From: DATJWY01 sp035500775
Lineage (GTDB): Bacteria > Pseudomonadota > Alphaproteobacteria > Acetobacterales > Acetobacteraceae
Direction: 5' to 3'
Length of the DNA stretch: 16,773 nucleotides
NCBI GenBank assembly: GCA_035500775.1
Contig: DATJWY010000160.1
Coordinates: 1 to 16,773 of the forward strand
Shown here: piece by piece, positions 1-6,039 of the stretch
How positions within the stretch are numbered: the first letter of the stretch is position 1
How the letters are laid out: the number at the start of each line of letters is the position of its first letter
The notes under the pieces: model-generated
What the model saw: the letters and a program-made list of their open reading frames with translations, nothing else
What the model was told of the DNA's origin: nothing
Databases searched by the model: none
Position numbers and translations under genes: made by a program

Positions 1-320
1 GCGTCGTCGGCGAGTTCCATGCGGAAGAACCAGCCCTCGCCGGCCGGGTCGCTGTTGACGATGGCGGGGTCCTCGACGATCGCCTCGTTCACCTCGGTGA
101 TCTTGCCGGGCAGCGGGGCATAGACGTCGGAGGCCGCCTTGACGCTCTCGACGACGGCGCAGGCCTCGCTCTCCGCGACCTCGCGGTCCAGCTCCGGCAA
201 CTCGACGAAGACGATGTCGCCGAGCGCTTCCTGCGCGTGGTCGGTGATGCCGATTGTCGCGGTGCCGTCATCCTCGAGCCGTACCCATTCGTGGTCTCGG
301 CTGTAGCGGGTCTCTGCCAT
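1..320 (-). CDS. gcvH: Glycine cleavage system H protein (3' end outside window)
   Basis: GcvH is the lipoyl carrier of the glycine cleavage complex, shuttling the aminomethyl group from GcvP to GcvT in the cytoplasm. About 106 codons are visible, against a usual 125-130 residues, so only the C-terminus is missing beyond position 1. The N-terminus (MAETRYSRDHEWV) is typical. The lipoyl-attachment context VVESVKAASDVYAPL is intact and puts the modified lysine at residue 61. The late conserved stretch VNSDPAGEGWFFRM is also present. The ATG at 318-320 is preceded by GAAGGAAC, a good ribosome binding site. It lies 141 bp downstream of gcvT on the same strand and is probably co-transcribed from the glycine riboswitch; gcvP would be expected to the left. 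Identity is very secure. Confidence 0.96.
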   Translation of the reverse strand, partial: MAETRYSRDHEWVRLEDDGTATIGITDHAQEALGDIVFVELPELDREVAESEACAVVESVKAASDVYAPLPGKITEVNEAIVEDPAIVNSDPAGEGWFFRMELADD

Positions 321-361
321 GATCCGGGTTCCTTCAGCGCGTCTCGGTGGTGTTGCGGGTT

Positions 362-417
362 CCGGGGGCGGGCCCCCGGCGATGCGGTCCGGTGCCGCCG
401 GGCCATCGAAGGCCCGG
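362..417. repeat. Two GC-rich hairpins in the gcvT-gcvH spacer
   Basis: Two perfect palindromes lie in the 141-bp gap. CCGGGGG/CCCCCGG (362-368 with 373-379) is a 7-bp stem around CGGG. CCGGGCC/GGCCCGG (398-404 with 411-417) is a 7-bp stem with a 6-nt loop. No T-run follows on either strand, so a complete terminator is doubtful. They could attenuate gcvT read-through, protect mRNA ends, or be relatives of the palindromic elements found elsewhere in the window. Confidence 0.6.
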
Positions 418-461
418 ACGATGCCGCCGCTGGTTGTCGTTGCGCGAGCATCCTCGCCGGT

Positions 462-1625
462 TCAGGGGTTTCCGCCCGAACCGGCCGTGCCCTGGAGGGG
501 CGTCGCGTAGCGATGCGGCACGAAGGGCAGCGGGACCACCCGCGCCGGCAGCCTGCGCCCGCGGACGATCAGGCCGAGGCACGTTCCCGTCGCCGCCAGA
601 TCCCGCCGCACATAGCCCATGGCGATCGGCACGTTCAGGCTGGGCGAGAACCCGCCGGAGGTGACGCGTCCCGCCTCGGTGCCGTCCTCGGCAACGATCT
701 GGGTCAGCGCCCGCGCCGGGGCCTTGTCCTCGACCAGCAGACCGACCCGCAGCCGCGTCGGACCGTGCGCCATCTGGTCGCGGATGGCGGGGCCGCCCGG
801 GAAATCGAACAGCACGCGGCGGCGCCGGCCGATGGTCCAGGCCAGTCCGGCCTCGATCGGGCTGGTGACTTCGTCGATATCCGAGCCGTAAAGGCAGAGC
901 CCGGCCTCCAGCCGCAGGCTGTCGCGCGCGCCGAGGCCGGCGAGGGCGACACCGGGCTGGGCCAGCAGGCGCTCGGCCAGAATTTCCGCCGCCCCGGCGG
1001 GAACGGCGATCTCAAACCCGTCCTCGCCCGTGTAGCCGCTGCGCGAGACGCGGCAGGGGACGCCGTCCACCGCCATTTCCCCGACGCCCATGAACGGCAG
1101 GGCGGCCGCGTCCGGGGCGAGCGGCGCGAGGGAAGTAACCGCTTCCGGGCCTTGCAGGGCGAGTAAGGCGAGCTCCTCGTGCGGCACGAGGCGGACGCCC
1201 TCCGGCAGGTTGGCGGCGATATGGGCGAAATCGGCCAGCTTGCGGCTGGCGTTGACGACCAGCAGCAGCTGGTCGCCGAGATTGGCGACGATGATGTCGT
1301 CGAGGATGCCGCCGGCCTCGTCCAGCAGCATGGTGTAGCGCTGGCGGCCGGGGGCGATGCCGACGATGTCGCCCGGCACGAGCCGCTCCAGCGCCTCGGC
1401 GGCATTGGTGCCGAGCAGGCTGGCCTGGCCCATATGCGAGACGTCGAATAATGCGGCACGGGTCCGGCAATGCCGGTGCTCGCTCAGCACCCCGGTGGGG
1501 TACTGCACCGGCAGGCTGTAGCCGGCGAAATCGACCATGCGGCCGCCGGCGCGGCGATGCAGCGCGTCGAGCGGGGTCGGGCGCGGGGCCACGGGCGGAA
1601 GCGGGCTGGCGATGGGTTCGGACAA
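462..1625 (-). CDS. gcvT: Aminomethyltransferase (glycine cleavage T protein)
   Basis: GcvT transfers the methylene group from the aminomethyl-lipoyl arm of GcvH to tetrahydrofolate, releasing ammonia. The 387-residue product has the usual family length. Family signatures are the N-terminal TPLDALHRRAGGRMVDFAGY region, FDVSHMG (about 60-66), GGILDDIIV (about 105-113, with the conserved catalytic Asp), LVVNASRKL (about 122-130) and a C-terminal GxVTSGGFSPSLN segment. The 1623-1625 codon reads TTG on the coding strand. Conserved sequence begins well before the first in-frame ATG (residue 30), and ACGGAG lies at a good distance upstream, so TTG is the best start; an internal GTG at codon 12 is an alternative. 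The gene sits about 58 nt below the tandem glycine riboswitch and upstream of gcvH. Confidence 0.95.
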   Translation of the reverse strand: MSEPIASPLPPVAPRPTPLDALHRRAGGRMVDFAGYSLPVQYPTGVLSEHRHCRTRAALFDVSHMGQASLLGTNAAEALERLVPGDIVGIAPGRQRYTMLLDEAGGILDDIIVANLGDQLLLVVNASRKLADFAHIAANLPEGVRLVPHEELALLALQGPEAVTSLAPLAPDAAALPFMGVGEMAVDGVPCRVSRSGYTGEDGFEIAVPAGAAEILAERLLAQPGVALAGLGARDSLRLEAGLCLYGSDIDEVTSPIEAGLAWTIGRRRRVLFDFPGGPAIRDQMAHGPTRLRVGLLVEDKAPARALTQIVAEDGTEAGRVTSGGFSPSLNVPIAMGYVRRDLAATGTCLGLIVRGRRLPARVVPLPFVPHRYATPLQGTAGSGGNP

Positions 1626-1682
1626 ACGAAGGCTCCGTTATGCGTGGCCGTTCGCCGGCAAACTCCCGGCGGAAGCGGCCCC

Positions 1683-1905
1683 CCTCTGTCACGGAACCTG
1701 AGAGATTCAGCCGGGGCCATGGTTCCCTGCCGGGATCTGGGAATCCCTGCCGGGGCTTGGCGCGGCGTTACTCCGTCGGTGCGGCGAGGGTTACCCGCCG
1801 GCTTTCCAGAGGTTCTTCGTCTTGGCGGTCCCTTGTACCTGAGCGTTTCCGGGGGCCGGTTGCGCCTTCGGTGGCGGGCCGGTGTCGGCCGCGCACTCTT
1901 CCGTC
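1683..1905 (-). ncRNA. Tandem (two-aptamer) glycine riboswitch upstream of gcvT
   Basis: On the minus strand two copies of the glycine aptamer core follow one another. Aptamer 1 (about 1905-1820) has GGAAGAGTGC, then CACCGAAGGCGCAAC, then GGAAACGCTCAGGTACAAGG. Aptamer 2 (about 1814-1683) has CCTCTGGAAAGCC, then CACCGACGGAGTAAC, then GAATCTCTCAGGTTCC, closed by CAGAGG pairing with its opening CCTCTG (P1). In this well-known class the two aptamers bind glycine and generally turn on gcv genes when glycine is high. The 58 nt between the switch and gcvT contain GGCCG...CGGCC and CCGG...CCGG pairings, which could form the expression platform around the ribosome binding site. Identification rests on conserved-core matches and synteny and is strong; exact boundaries are approximate. 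Confidence 0.95.
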
Positions 1906-2060
1906 TCGACGATGCAGAACGCCGGGACAATGACTGATCGTGGCGCCTGCTTCAACCATGTTCAGCGTCGCGGCAGCCGCGCGATTTGAATATTTGCGCC
2001 ATGGCCGGGGGGCGGCGCAGCCGGGTTGGGTTGTTGATTAACGGGAATAATATGTGCCTG

Positions 2061-2107
2061 GAGCGCGATCGCTTGAGGCTGACAGTCGGAAAGGGTGAAT
2101 CGCGCTC
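2061..2107. repeat. 9-bp perfect inverted repeat
   Basis: GAGCGCGAT (2061-2069) is mirrored exactly by ATCGCGCTC (2099-2107), with a 29-nt centre. It is non-coding and AT-richer than its surroundings. It could be an operator-like pair, a stem of an RNA, or an end remnant of a mobile element; no target-site duplication is obvious. Confidence 0.6.
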
Positions 2108-2156
2108 TCAAAACAAGGTGCTAGCTCATGATTGCCTAACATTGAAGCGTAGAGGC

Positions 2157-2308
2157 TTGGGGCTTTGCCCCAAACCCCACTGGGGCCTTGAGGCTCCAGC
2201 CCCCCAAATACGTTATTACATCGAATGAAGTAATGGGGTCCGGGGCCGTACGGCCCCGTCGTGCGCAAGCACGTCTTCGCGTGACGGGGTGCAGGGGCGG
2301 CGCCCCTG
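2157..2308. repeat. Composite palindromic repeat, copy A
   Basis: This is a chain of hairpins. TTGGGGC/GCCCCAA spans 2157-2173 with loop TTT. CTGGGGCC/GGCTCCAG spans 2180-2199 with loop TTGA and one G-T pair. GGGGCCGTACGGCCCC (2242-2257) is fully palindromic. CGTGC-GCAA-GCACG spans 2260-2273. CAGGGGC/GCCCCTG spans 2292-2308 with loop GGC. An outer pairing CCCCGTC/GACGGGG (2254-2260 with 2283-2289) can enclose the GCAA hairpin. The first two modules recur almost letter for letter at 8620-8662, showing this is a dispersed element. Confidence 0.8.
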
Positions 2309-2383
2309 GCCTTCTTGCAGGTTAATCTAAAACTATCACGGTCTAAGCGGGCGGCGCGGCGGTGACGCCGGCACGGGCGGGGC

Positions 2384-2608
2384 TCAGCTGCCGAGCAGCG
2401 CGTCCGAGTAAAGGGCGAAGCGGTGCAGGGCGATCACGAGGATGAGGACGGCCGAGCCGGCCGTGGCCAGGAGAAACAACTCCACGGCGCCGAGCCGTGG
2501 CCAGCGTAATGCGGGCGAGGGGGGGATGCCCTGGTGGGACGAGGCCTGCGGACATGCCGGGTATGCGCCGCGATAGGCTGGGGCCCCGGTTCCTTGGGAC
2601 GGTTTCAT
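2384..2608 (-). CDS. Possible small single-pass membrane protein
   Basis: This is a 74-residue frame of unrecognised family. The first 40 residues are Pro/Gly/Ala/Ser-rich and featureless. Residues about 42-62 (GAVELFLLATAGSAVLILVIA) form a convincing hydrophobic helix followed by a short tail, HRFALYSDALLGS. The ATG at 2606-2608 has only a weak GAGACC-type ribosome binding site. An overlapping frame at 2343-2555 on the same strand looks like a shadow. The hydrophobic helix is the only argument for a real gene; in GC-rich DNA such a frame can arise by chance. Confidence 0.35.
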   Translation of the reverse strand: MKPSQGTGAPAYRGAYPACPQASSHQGIPPSPALRWPRLGAVELFLLATAGSAVLILVIALHRFALYSDALLGS

Positions 2609-2767
2609 TTCCAGGTCTCGATAAGTGAGCCGTTCCTCAATGGCCTAAAGCATTTTTCTGCAACGCGGGAGTAGCTCCGGGGCGTGAGCTGGTCTGCCCT
2701 CTCCTAACCGTATGGATCGAGGCGCCGGGAACACTCGGTCAACCCAAGCCGGAACAATCATCTCCAA

Positions 2768-2803
2768 GTTCAACCGTGAAAACACACACATGTGTTCAAC
2801 CGT
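2768..2803. promoter_or_regulatory. Direct repeat flanking a palindrome upstream of the beta-repeat protein
   Basis: The 10-mer GTTCAACCGT occurs at 2768-2777 and again at 2794-2803, a 26-bp period. Between and overlapping them is the perfect palindrome ACACATGTGT (2786-2795). The block lies about 77-112 bp before the 2880 start codon, a plausible position for operator sites. No regulator is recognised. Confidence 0.4.
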
Positions 2804-2879
2804 TCCGGGTCAATGGCCTATCTTGATTTTGGGCGGCGCTATGGCCAAACCGGCCACGATCTCAAGAAGGGATTTTGAA

Positions 2880-4085
2880 ATGGCGACGTATTCGTGGACG
2901 AATAAAAGTGGCGGGTCTTGGTCTGTCGCGGGAAATTGGTCGCCATATGGCGGCCCGCCGATCGTTAATACTTCCATGGGGCCCTATTCAACCGATGCAG
3001 CCTTGTTCGATACGGGCGCCAGAAATGCCTATGTCGTCACTGGCGCGGCGGTGGTGCGGTCGATCACAATTTCGTACGATCATGTCGCGTTCCACAACTT
3101 CCAGTTGAACAACCCCGTTTCGGGGGCGAGTTTCACCGTTGCCGGAGGCGGAGTCGCGTTCGTGGATGCGACGAGCAGCCTCTCCCTGCTCAACCATGAC
3201 GGGTATGGCGGCGGCTCGCTCACCGTGCAATCCGGCGCCCTGCTGGTGTCGGGACGGGTGGCAAGCCTGGGCGGCGCCGTGGGGGGCGGGGGCACGCTCT
3301 CCGTTTTCGGCGGCGGCACCGTGTTCATCGCCCCGCCCGTGAGCTTCACCGAGGCGGCAGGTGGCCGGATCGCGGTCAGCAGCGGCGGCACGTTCAGCGC
3401 CAGCCTCAGCACGCTCGACGGACTCGCGACCGTCTCTGGTTCCGGCAGCCGGCTCTATGTCGGGTTCGGCACGCTGGCCGCCGGGGGCGTCATCGAGGTT
3501 TCGCATGGCGGCACGCTGGCCGGCTACCACACCGAGGTTGCCGGACGGGTGGCGCTCTCCGACGGCCTGGTGACGGACACGCTCCACATCACCGCGACCG
3601 GCTCGCTCGGCGGCCACGGCACGCTGACGACCGCGCTCGGCAATGACGGCGTCGTCACGGCGCGCGGCGGCACGCTCGATCTCGCCGCCGGGGCGAGCGG
3701 GTCCGGCACCCTCGCCATCGGCCCGGGCGCGACGCTGGAACTCGGGGCGAATTCCGCCGAGACGATCGTCTTCGCCCCGTTCGACGCGCGCCTGCTGCTC
3801 GATGCCGGGGTTGCCGCGACCGGCACGGTGCGCGGCTTCGCGGCGGGGGATGCGATCGACCTCGCCGGTGTCGGCGTCAACGCCGTGGGACTGACGGCCG
3901 CCGGCGCGGACACCATCCTGAAGGCGTATGCCAACGGCAAGCTGGTCGGCACGTTCGATCTCGCCGGCACGTATGCGGCCGGCGAGATCGTCGCCCGGTC
4001 CGACGGGCATGGCGGCTCGCTGCTGCTGGATGTCGGGGCCGGCACGGCGGCGCATCTGCCGGTGGTCCCGCCGCATTACGCCTGA
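2880..4085 (+). CDS. Beta-strand repeat surface or secreted protein (adhesin-like), unknown role
   Basis: The 401-residue product begins MATYSWTNKSGGSWSVAGNW, an N-terminal style common in alphaproteobacterial and acetobacterial beta-helix or Hint/adhesin-type proteins. Residues about 60-290 are irregular short repeats rich in GG, S/T and V/L (for example GGTLSV, GGTFSA, GGTLAG, GGTLDL), as expected of a right-handed beta-helix. Residues about 290-390 form a C-terminal domain with FAAGDAIDLAGVG and LVGTFDLAG. There is no Cys and only three Lys. The open frame extends to 2712, but the ATG at 2880 has AAGAAGGGA just upstream and starts the conserved motif, so it is preferred. No Sec signal peptide and no autotransporter barrel are seen, so export, if any, might be by type I secretion. 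The coding start is less GC-rich than the rest. Function is not assignable. Confidence 0.8.
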   Translation: MATYSWTNKSGGSWSVAGNWSPYGGPPIVNTSMGPYSTDAALFDTGARNAYVVTGAAVVRSITISYDHVAFHNFQLNNPVSGASFTVAGGGVAFVDATSSLSLLNHDGYGGGSLTVQSGALLVSGRVASLGGAVGGGGTLSVFGGGTVFIAPPVSFTEAAGGRIAVSSGGTFSASLSTLDGLATVSGSGSRLYVGFGTLAAGGVIEVSHGGTLAGYHTEVAGRVALSDGLVTDTLHITATGSLGGHGTLTTALGNDGVVTARGGTLDLAAGASGSGTLAIGPGATLELGANSAETIVFAPFDARLLLDAGVAATGTVRGFAAGDAIDLAGVGVNAVGLTAAGADTILKAYANGKLVGTFDLAGTYAAGEIVARSDGHGGSLLLDVGAGTAAHLPVVPPHYA

Positions 4086-4092
4086 ACCCGGG

Positions 4093-4120
4093 GCCGGCGG
4101 CGGGAGGGTCCGCCGCCGGC
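4093..4120. terminator. Hairpin between convergent genes (bidirectional terminator candidate)
   Basis: GCCGGCGGCGG (4093-4103) pairs perfectly with CCGCCGCCGGC (4110-4120) around a 6-nt loop. It lies in the 42-bp gap between the stop of the plus-strand beta-repeat gene and the stop of minus-strand mrpX, exactly where a shared terminator is expected. There is no clear T-run. Confidence 0.7.
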
Positions 4121-4127
4121 GACCGGC

Positions 4128-4595
4128 TCACTGGCCGGAAGACGGCGCCGCCGGCTTCTCCGGGGACATCCCCATCCCGCCGCCCGAGGGCGTCTCCATC
4201 TTGCCCGGCGTCATGCCCATCTCGCCTGACGGCACCTCCATCTTGCCCGGCGTCATACCCATCCCGCCCGAGGGCATCCCCGTCTTGCCCGGCGCCATGC
4301 CCATCCCGCCTGACGGCACCTCCATCTTGCCCGGCGTCATGCCCATCCCGCCGGAGGGCAACCCCATCTGGCCTGGGGTCACGCCCATTCCGTCCGACGG
4401 CATCCCCATCTTGCCCGGGGCCGTGCCCATCCCGCTGCCCATGCCTTGCGTGGCCGTACCGGTTGCGGCGCCTGGCCCGGTTTCCTGGCCGCCCTGGAGC
4501 GGCGATTGCGCCCGTGCCGCGGGGGCGGCGAGCGCCAGGCCGGCAAGCAGCATGGCGGCGGCGAAACTGGTCCGGGCGGCGGTACACTGTTTCAT
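4128..4595 (-). CDS. mrpX: Secreted methionine-rich repeat protein (MrpX-like oxidant scavenger)
   Basis: The 155-residue product has a Sec signal peptide (MKQCTAARTS, a hydrophobic core, then APAARA), with likely cleavage after Ala29. The mature 126 residues contain 20 Met, no Cys and no aromatic residue. They consist almost wholly of a 14-residue repeat of the form TPGKMxxPSGGMGM, so disorder is likely. The ATG at 4593-4595 is preceded by AAAGGAACG; an upstream ATG at 4628 would add 11 charged residues without support. It follows nrsF, sigF and a YedY-type methionine sulfoxide reductase. That matches the Azospira suillum RCS-defence set, in which MrpX is a periplasmic sacrificial methionine peptide recycled by YedY1. 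A SigF-type promoter lies 88 bp upstream. Met-rich sequences can also bind Cu(I), an alternative role. Function is inferred from composition and context. Confidence 0.8.
   Translation of the reverse strand: MKQCTAARTSFAAAMLLAGLALAAPAARAQSPLQGGQETGPGAATGTATQGMGSGMGTAPGKMGMPSDGMGVTPGQMGLPSGGMGMTPGKMEVPSGGMGMAPGKTGMPSGGMGMTPGKMEVPSGEMGMTPGKMETPSGGGMGMSPEKPAAPSSGQ
4156..4443 (-). repeat. 42-bp coding minisatellite inside mrpX
   Basis: The motif beginning TTGCCCGG or a close variant (plus-strand reading) starts at 4201, 4243, 4285, 4327, 4369 and 4411, exactly every 42 bp. A diverged last copy begins at 4156, 45 bp away because it carries one extra Gly codon. Each unit encodes 14 residues with two or three Met. 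Units alternate in type (KMEV and K-GM forms), suggesting duplication of larger blocks. Copy number could vary between strains by slippage or recombination without breaking the frame. Confidence 0.9.
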
Positions 4596-4682
4596 GATCC
4601 GTTCCTTTGTCCTGCGGCACCCGGCCATCAGGCGCGGAGCCAGCCCGGCGCGGCCCGGGATTGGGCGCGCGCCGCCGGACTA

Positions 4683-4708
4683 TTCGGCGCCAGATCCTCC
4701 CCGGTTAC
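4683..4708 (-). promoter_or_regulatory. SigF-type ECF promoter for mrpX
   Basis: On the minus strand GTAACC (4708-4703) is followed after exactly 16 nt by CGAA (4686-4683). This is a perfect match to the GTAACC-N16-CGAA motif that I recall for Caulobacter SigF-dependent promoters. The -35 box overlaps the nrsF stop codon TAA. Transcription would begin near 4675, leaving a leader of about 80 nt before the mrpX ATG. It gives mrpX its own strong promoter, separate from the sigF-nrsF message. Confidence 0.75.
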
Positions 4709-5361
4709 ATCGGGCGCGCCAACAGCCGGCCGCCGAGCGTCCGGCCGAGCAGCACCACCAGAAGGACGGCGACCGCATGTACGGCGAGGTCGGTCGCGGC
4801 GGCGTCATAGGGATGGAACAGGGTGAGCAGCGTGGCGGCGGCGGCGGCGGCGGCGAGGCCGCCGAGCCCCGCCGTCAGCCCCGGCCGCAGCGGGCAGGCG
4901 CGGCGCAGCATGACGAGCAGCACCAGCGACAGCGGCAGCGACACGCCGAGGATGAAGACGAGGCAATCCCGCGTCTCTCCCATGACGGCGACATGCGTGC
5001 CCGGCACCACGGCGAGGCGCAGGCAGCCGAGGCCGCTCGCGCCAAGCCAGAGCAGGAGGCCGGGCAGGGGCAGCAGCGCCCAGGCGCGGGCGCGGCCGGG
5101 TACGCTGGTCTGGAACGCGGCGATGGCGGCGAGCAGCGTCGTCGCGCCCGCGCCGGCGAGGGCAAGGGCCATGTCCGGCGCCCCGGCCAGGCGGCGGGCG
5201 AGCCCCGGCAGGTCGGCGAAGGGCAGCAGGGCGAGGCCGAGAGCCAGCACCGCGCCGCACCAGGCGAGGGCGCGCAGCGTCGGCGGCGGCAGGCGGCGCA
5301 CCGGCTTCAGCCGGCCGGCGAGCGTGCCGATCATCGCCTCGTGGCGAGACACGTCAGACAT
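4705..5361 (-). CDS. nrsF: Anti-sigma factor NrsF (DUF1109), six-helix membrane protein
   Basis: This inner-membrane anti-sigma factor is predicted to sequester SigF and release it on envelope stress. The 218-residue product has a short cytosolic N-terminus (about 1-30) and six hydrophobic segments at about 31-50, 64-83, 94-112, 134-152, 162-181 and 190-207. The DUF1109 pattern is visible as GCLRL, ETRDCLVFILGVSLPLSL and the LRRACPLRPG loop. Cysteines are at 35, 113, 133 and 156. Those at 113 and 133, on either side of a periplasmic-looking loop, are candidates for the redox/metal-sensing pair known from this family. The ATG at 5361 has GGGGGA before it and overlaps the sigF stop by 8 nt, indicating translational coupling; an ATG at 5376 is a less likely start. 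Confidence 0.9.
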   Translation of the reverse strand: MSDVSRHEAMIGTLAGRLKPVRRLPPPTLRALAWCGAVLALGLALLPFADLPGLARRLAGAPDMALALAGAGATTLLAAIAAFQTSVPGRARAWALLPLPGLLLWLGASGLGCLRLAVVPGTHVAVMGETRDCLVFILGVSLPLSLVLLVMLRRACPLRPGLTAGLGGLAAAAAAATLLTLFHPYDAAATDLAVHAVAVLLVVLLGRTLGGRLLARPM

Positions 5362-5929
5362 CGGTCCGTCCCCCATCCGTCAGCCTGGCCCGCAGCGATT
5401 TCAGTGCCCGGTGCAGATTGACCTTGAGCGCGCTCTTGCTGCGCCCGGTGAGGCGGGCGGCCTCCTCCAGGCTCCGTTCCTGTTGGCCGAGCTGCTCGAC
5501 CGCCTCGCGCTGGCCGGCGGGCAGGGTGGCGATGGCGGCCCGCAGCCGGGCGTTGGCCTCGGCGCGCTCCAGCGTCGCGACGGCGTCCGGGGCGGAATCC
5601 GGGTGGGCGTCGTACTCCGCCTCGGCATAGACCTCGCGCGCCTTGTGCCGGAACGCCGTGCGTAGCGCATCCACCGCCCGCCGTTCCGCGATTGCCTGCA
5701 GCCAGGGCAGGAAGCGGCGGGCCGGGTCGTAGGTGTGCCGGGCGCGATGGATGGCGAGCAACGTCTCCTGCACGACATCATCCACCCGGTCCGCGGGCAC
5801 ACCGCGCCGGCGGGCGGTCGCGGCGACGAGCGGGACGGCGGCGCGCAGCAGATCCTGATAGGCCAGGGCGTCGCCGGCCTGCGTCGCCGCCATCGCGGCG
5901 GCGAGCCGGGTTTCGAGCGCGGTGTTCAT
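5354..5929 (-). CDS. sigF: ECF RNA polymerase sigma factor SigF
   Basis: A 191-residue ECF-type sigma factor. Region 2 spans about 20-92, with VDDVVQETLLAIHRARHTYD and the WLQAIAERRAVDALR segment that melts and reads the -10 element. Region 4 spans about 133-184 (LPAGQREAVEQL, then ARLTGRSKSALKVNLHRAL, a helix-turn-helix for the -35 element). Pairing with the overlapping downstream DUF1109 gene identifies the SigF/NrsF group, known for responses to reactive chlorine in Azospira and to chromate and cadmium in Caulobacter. The start is uncertain: ATG at 5929 is used, but in-frame ATGs at 5941 (better upstream GAGGG) and 5959 exist. It lies 110 bp after msrP, so the upstream SigF-type promoter at 7454-7479 could make it autoactivating. 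Confidence 0.92.
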   Translation of the reverse strand: MNTALETRLAAAMAATQAGDALAYQDLLRAAVPLVAATARRRGVPADRVDDVVQETLLAIHRARHTYDPARRFLPWLQAIAERRAVDALRTAFRHKAREVYAEAEYDAHPDSAPDAVATLERAEANARLRAAIATLPAGQREAVEQLGQQERSLEEAARLTGRSKSALKVNLHRALKSLRARLTDGGRTDV

Positions 5930-6039
5930 GGTCCCAGGCATGGTCCCCGGCCCTCGCATGGGGCCAGGGTAGAGCGCCAGCGGTCCGGACGGAACCGCCG
6001 CCGTGCCGCCCCGCGCCCCGCCCGCCCCGGTGCCGGCGG

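Larger units (their letters stand above)
1906..2383. other. Non-coding region upstream of the gcv operon
   Basis: No convincing gene is seen here. The part next to the riboswitch must hold the gcv promoter. TTGAAG near 1950 followed about 17 nt later by CATTGT (minus strand) is only a weak candidate. Base composition becomes less GC-rich from about 1981 to 2150. The remainder holds a 9-bp inverted repeat (2061-2107) and a multi-hairpin palindromic element (2157-2308). Small open frames here run through the repeats and lack protein-like character. Confidence 0.6.

Noticed and set aside
4156..4443. CRISPR-like array
   Set aside because: The periodic 42-bp units have no unique spacers and stay in frame inside a coding sequence, so they are a coding tandem repeat.
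3928..5421. 497-codon plus-strand frame containing Pro/Ile-rich repeats
   Set aside because: The repeats are the reverse reading of the 42-bp mrpX minisatellite; the minus strand gives a signal peptide, promoter and ribosome binding site, and nrsF lies opposite the rest.
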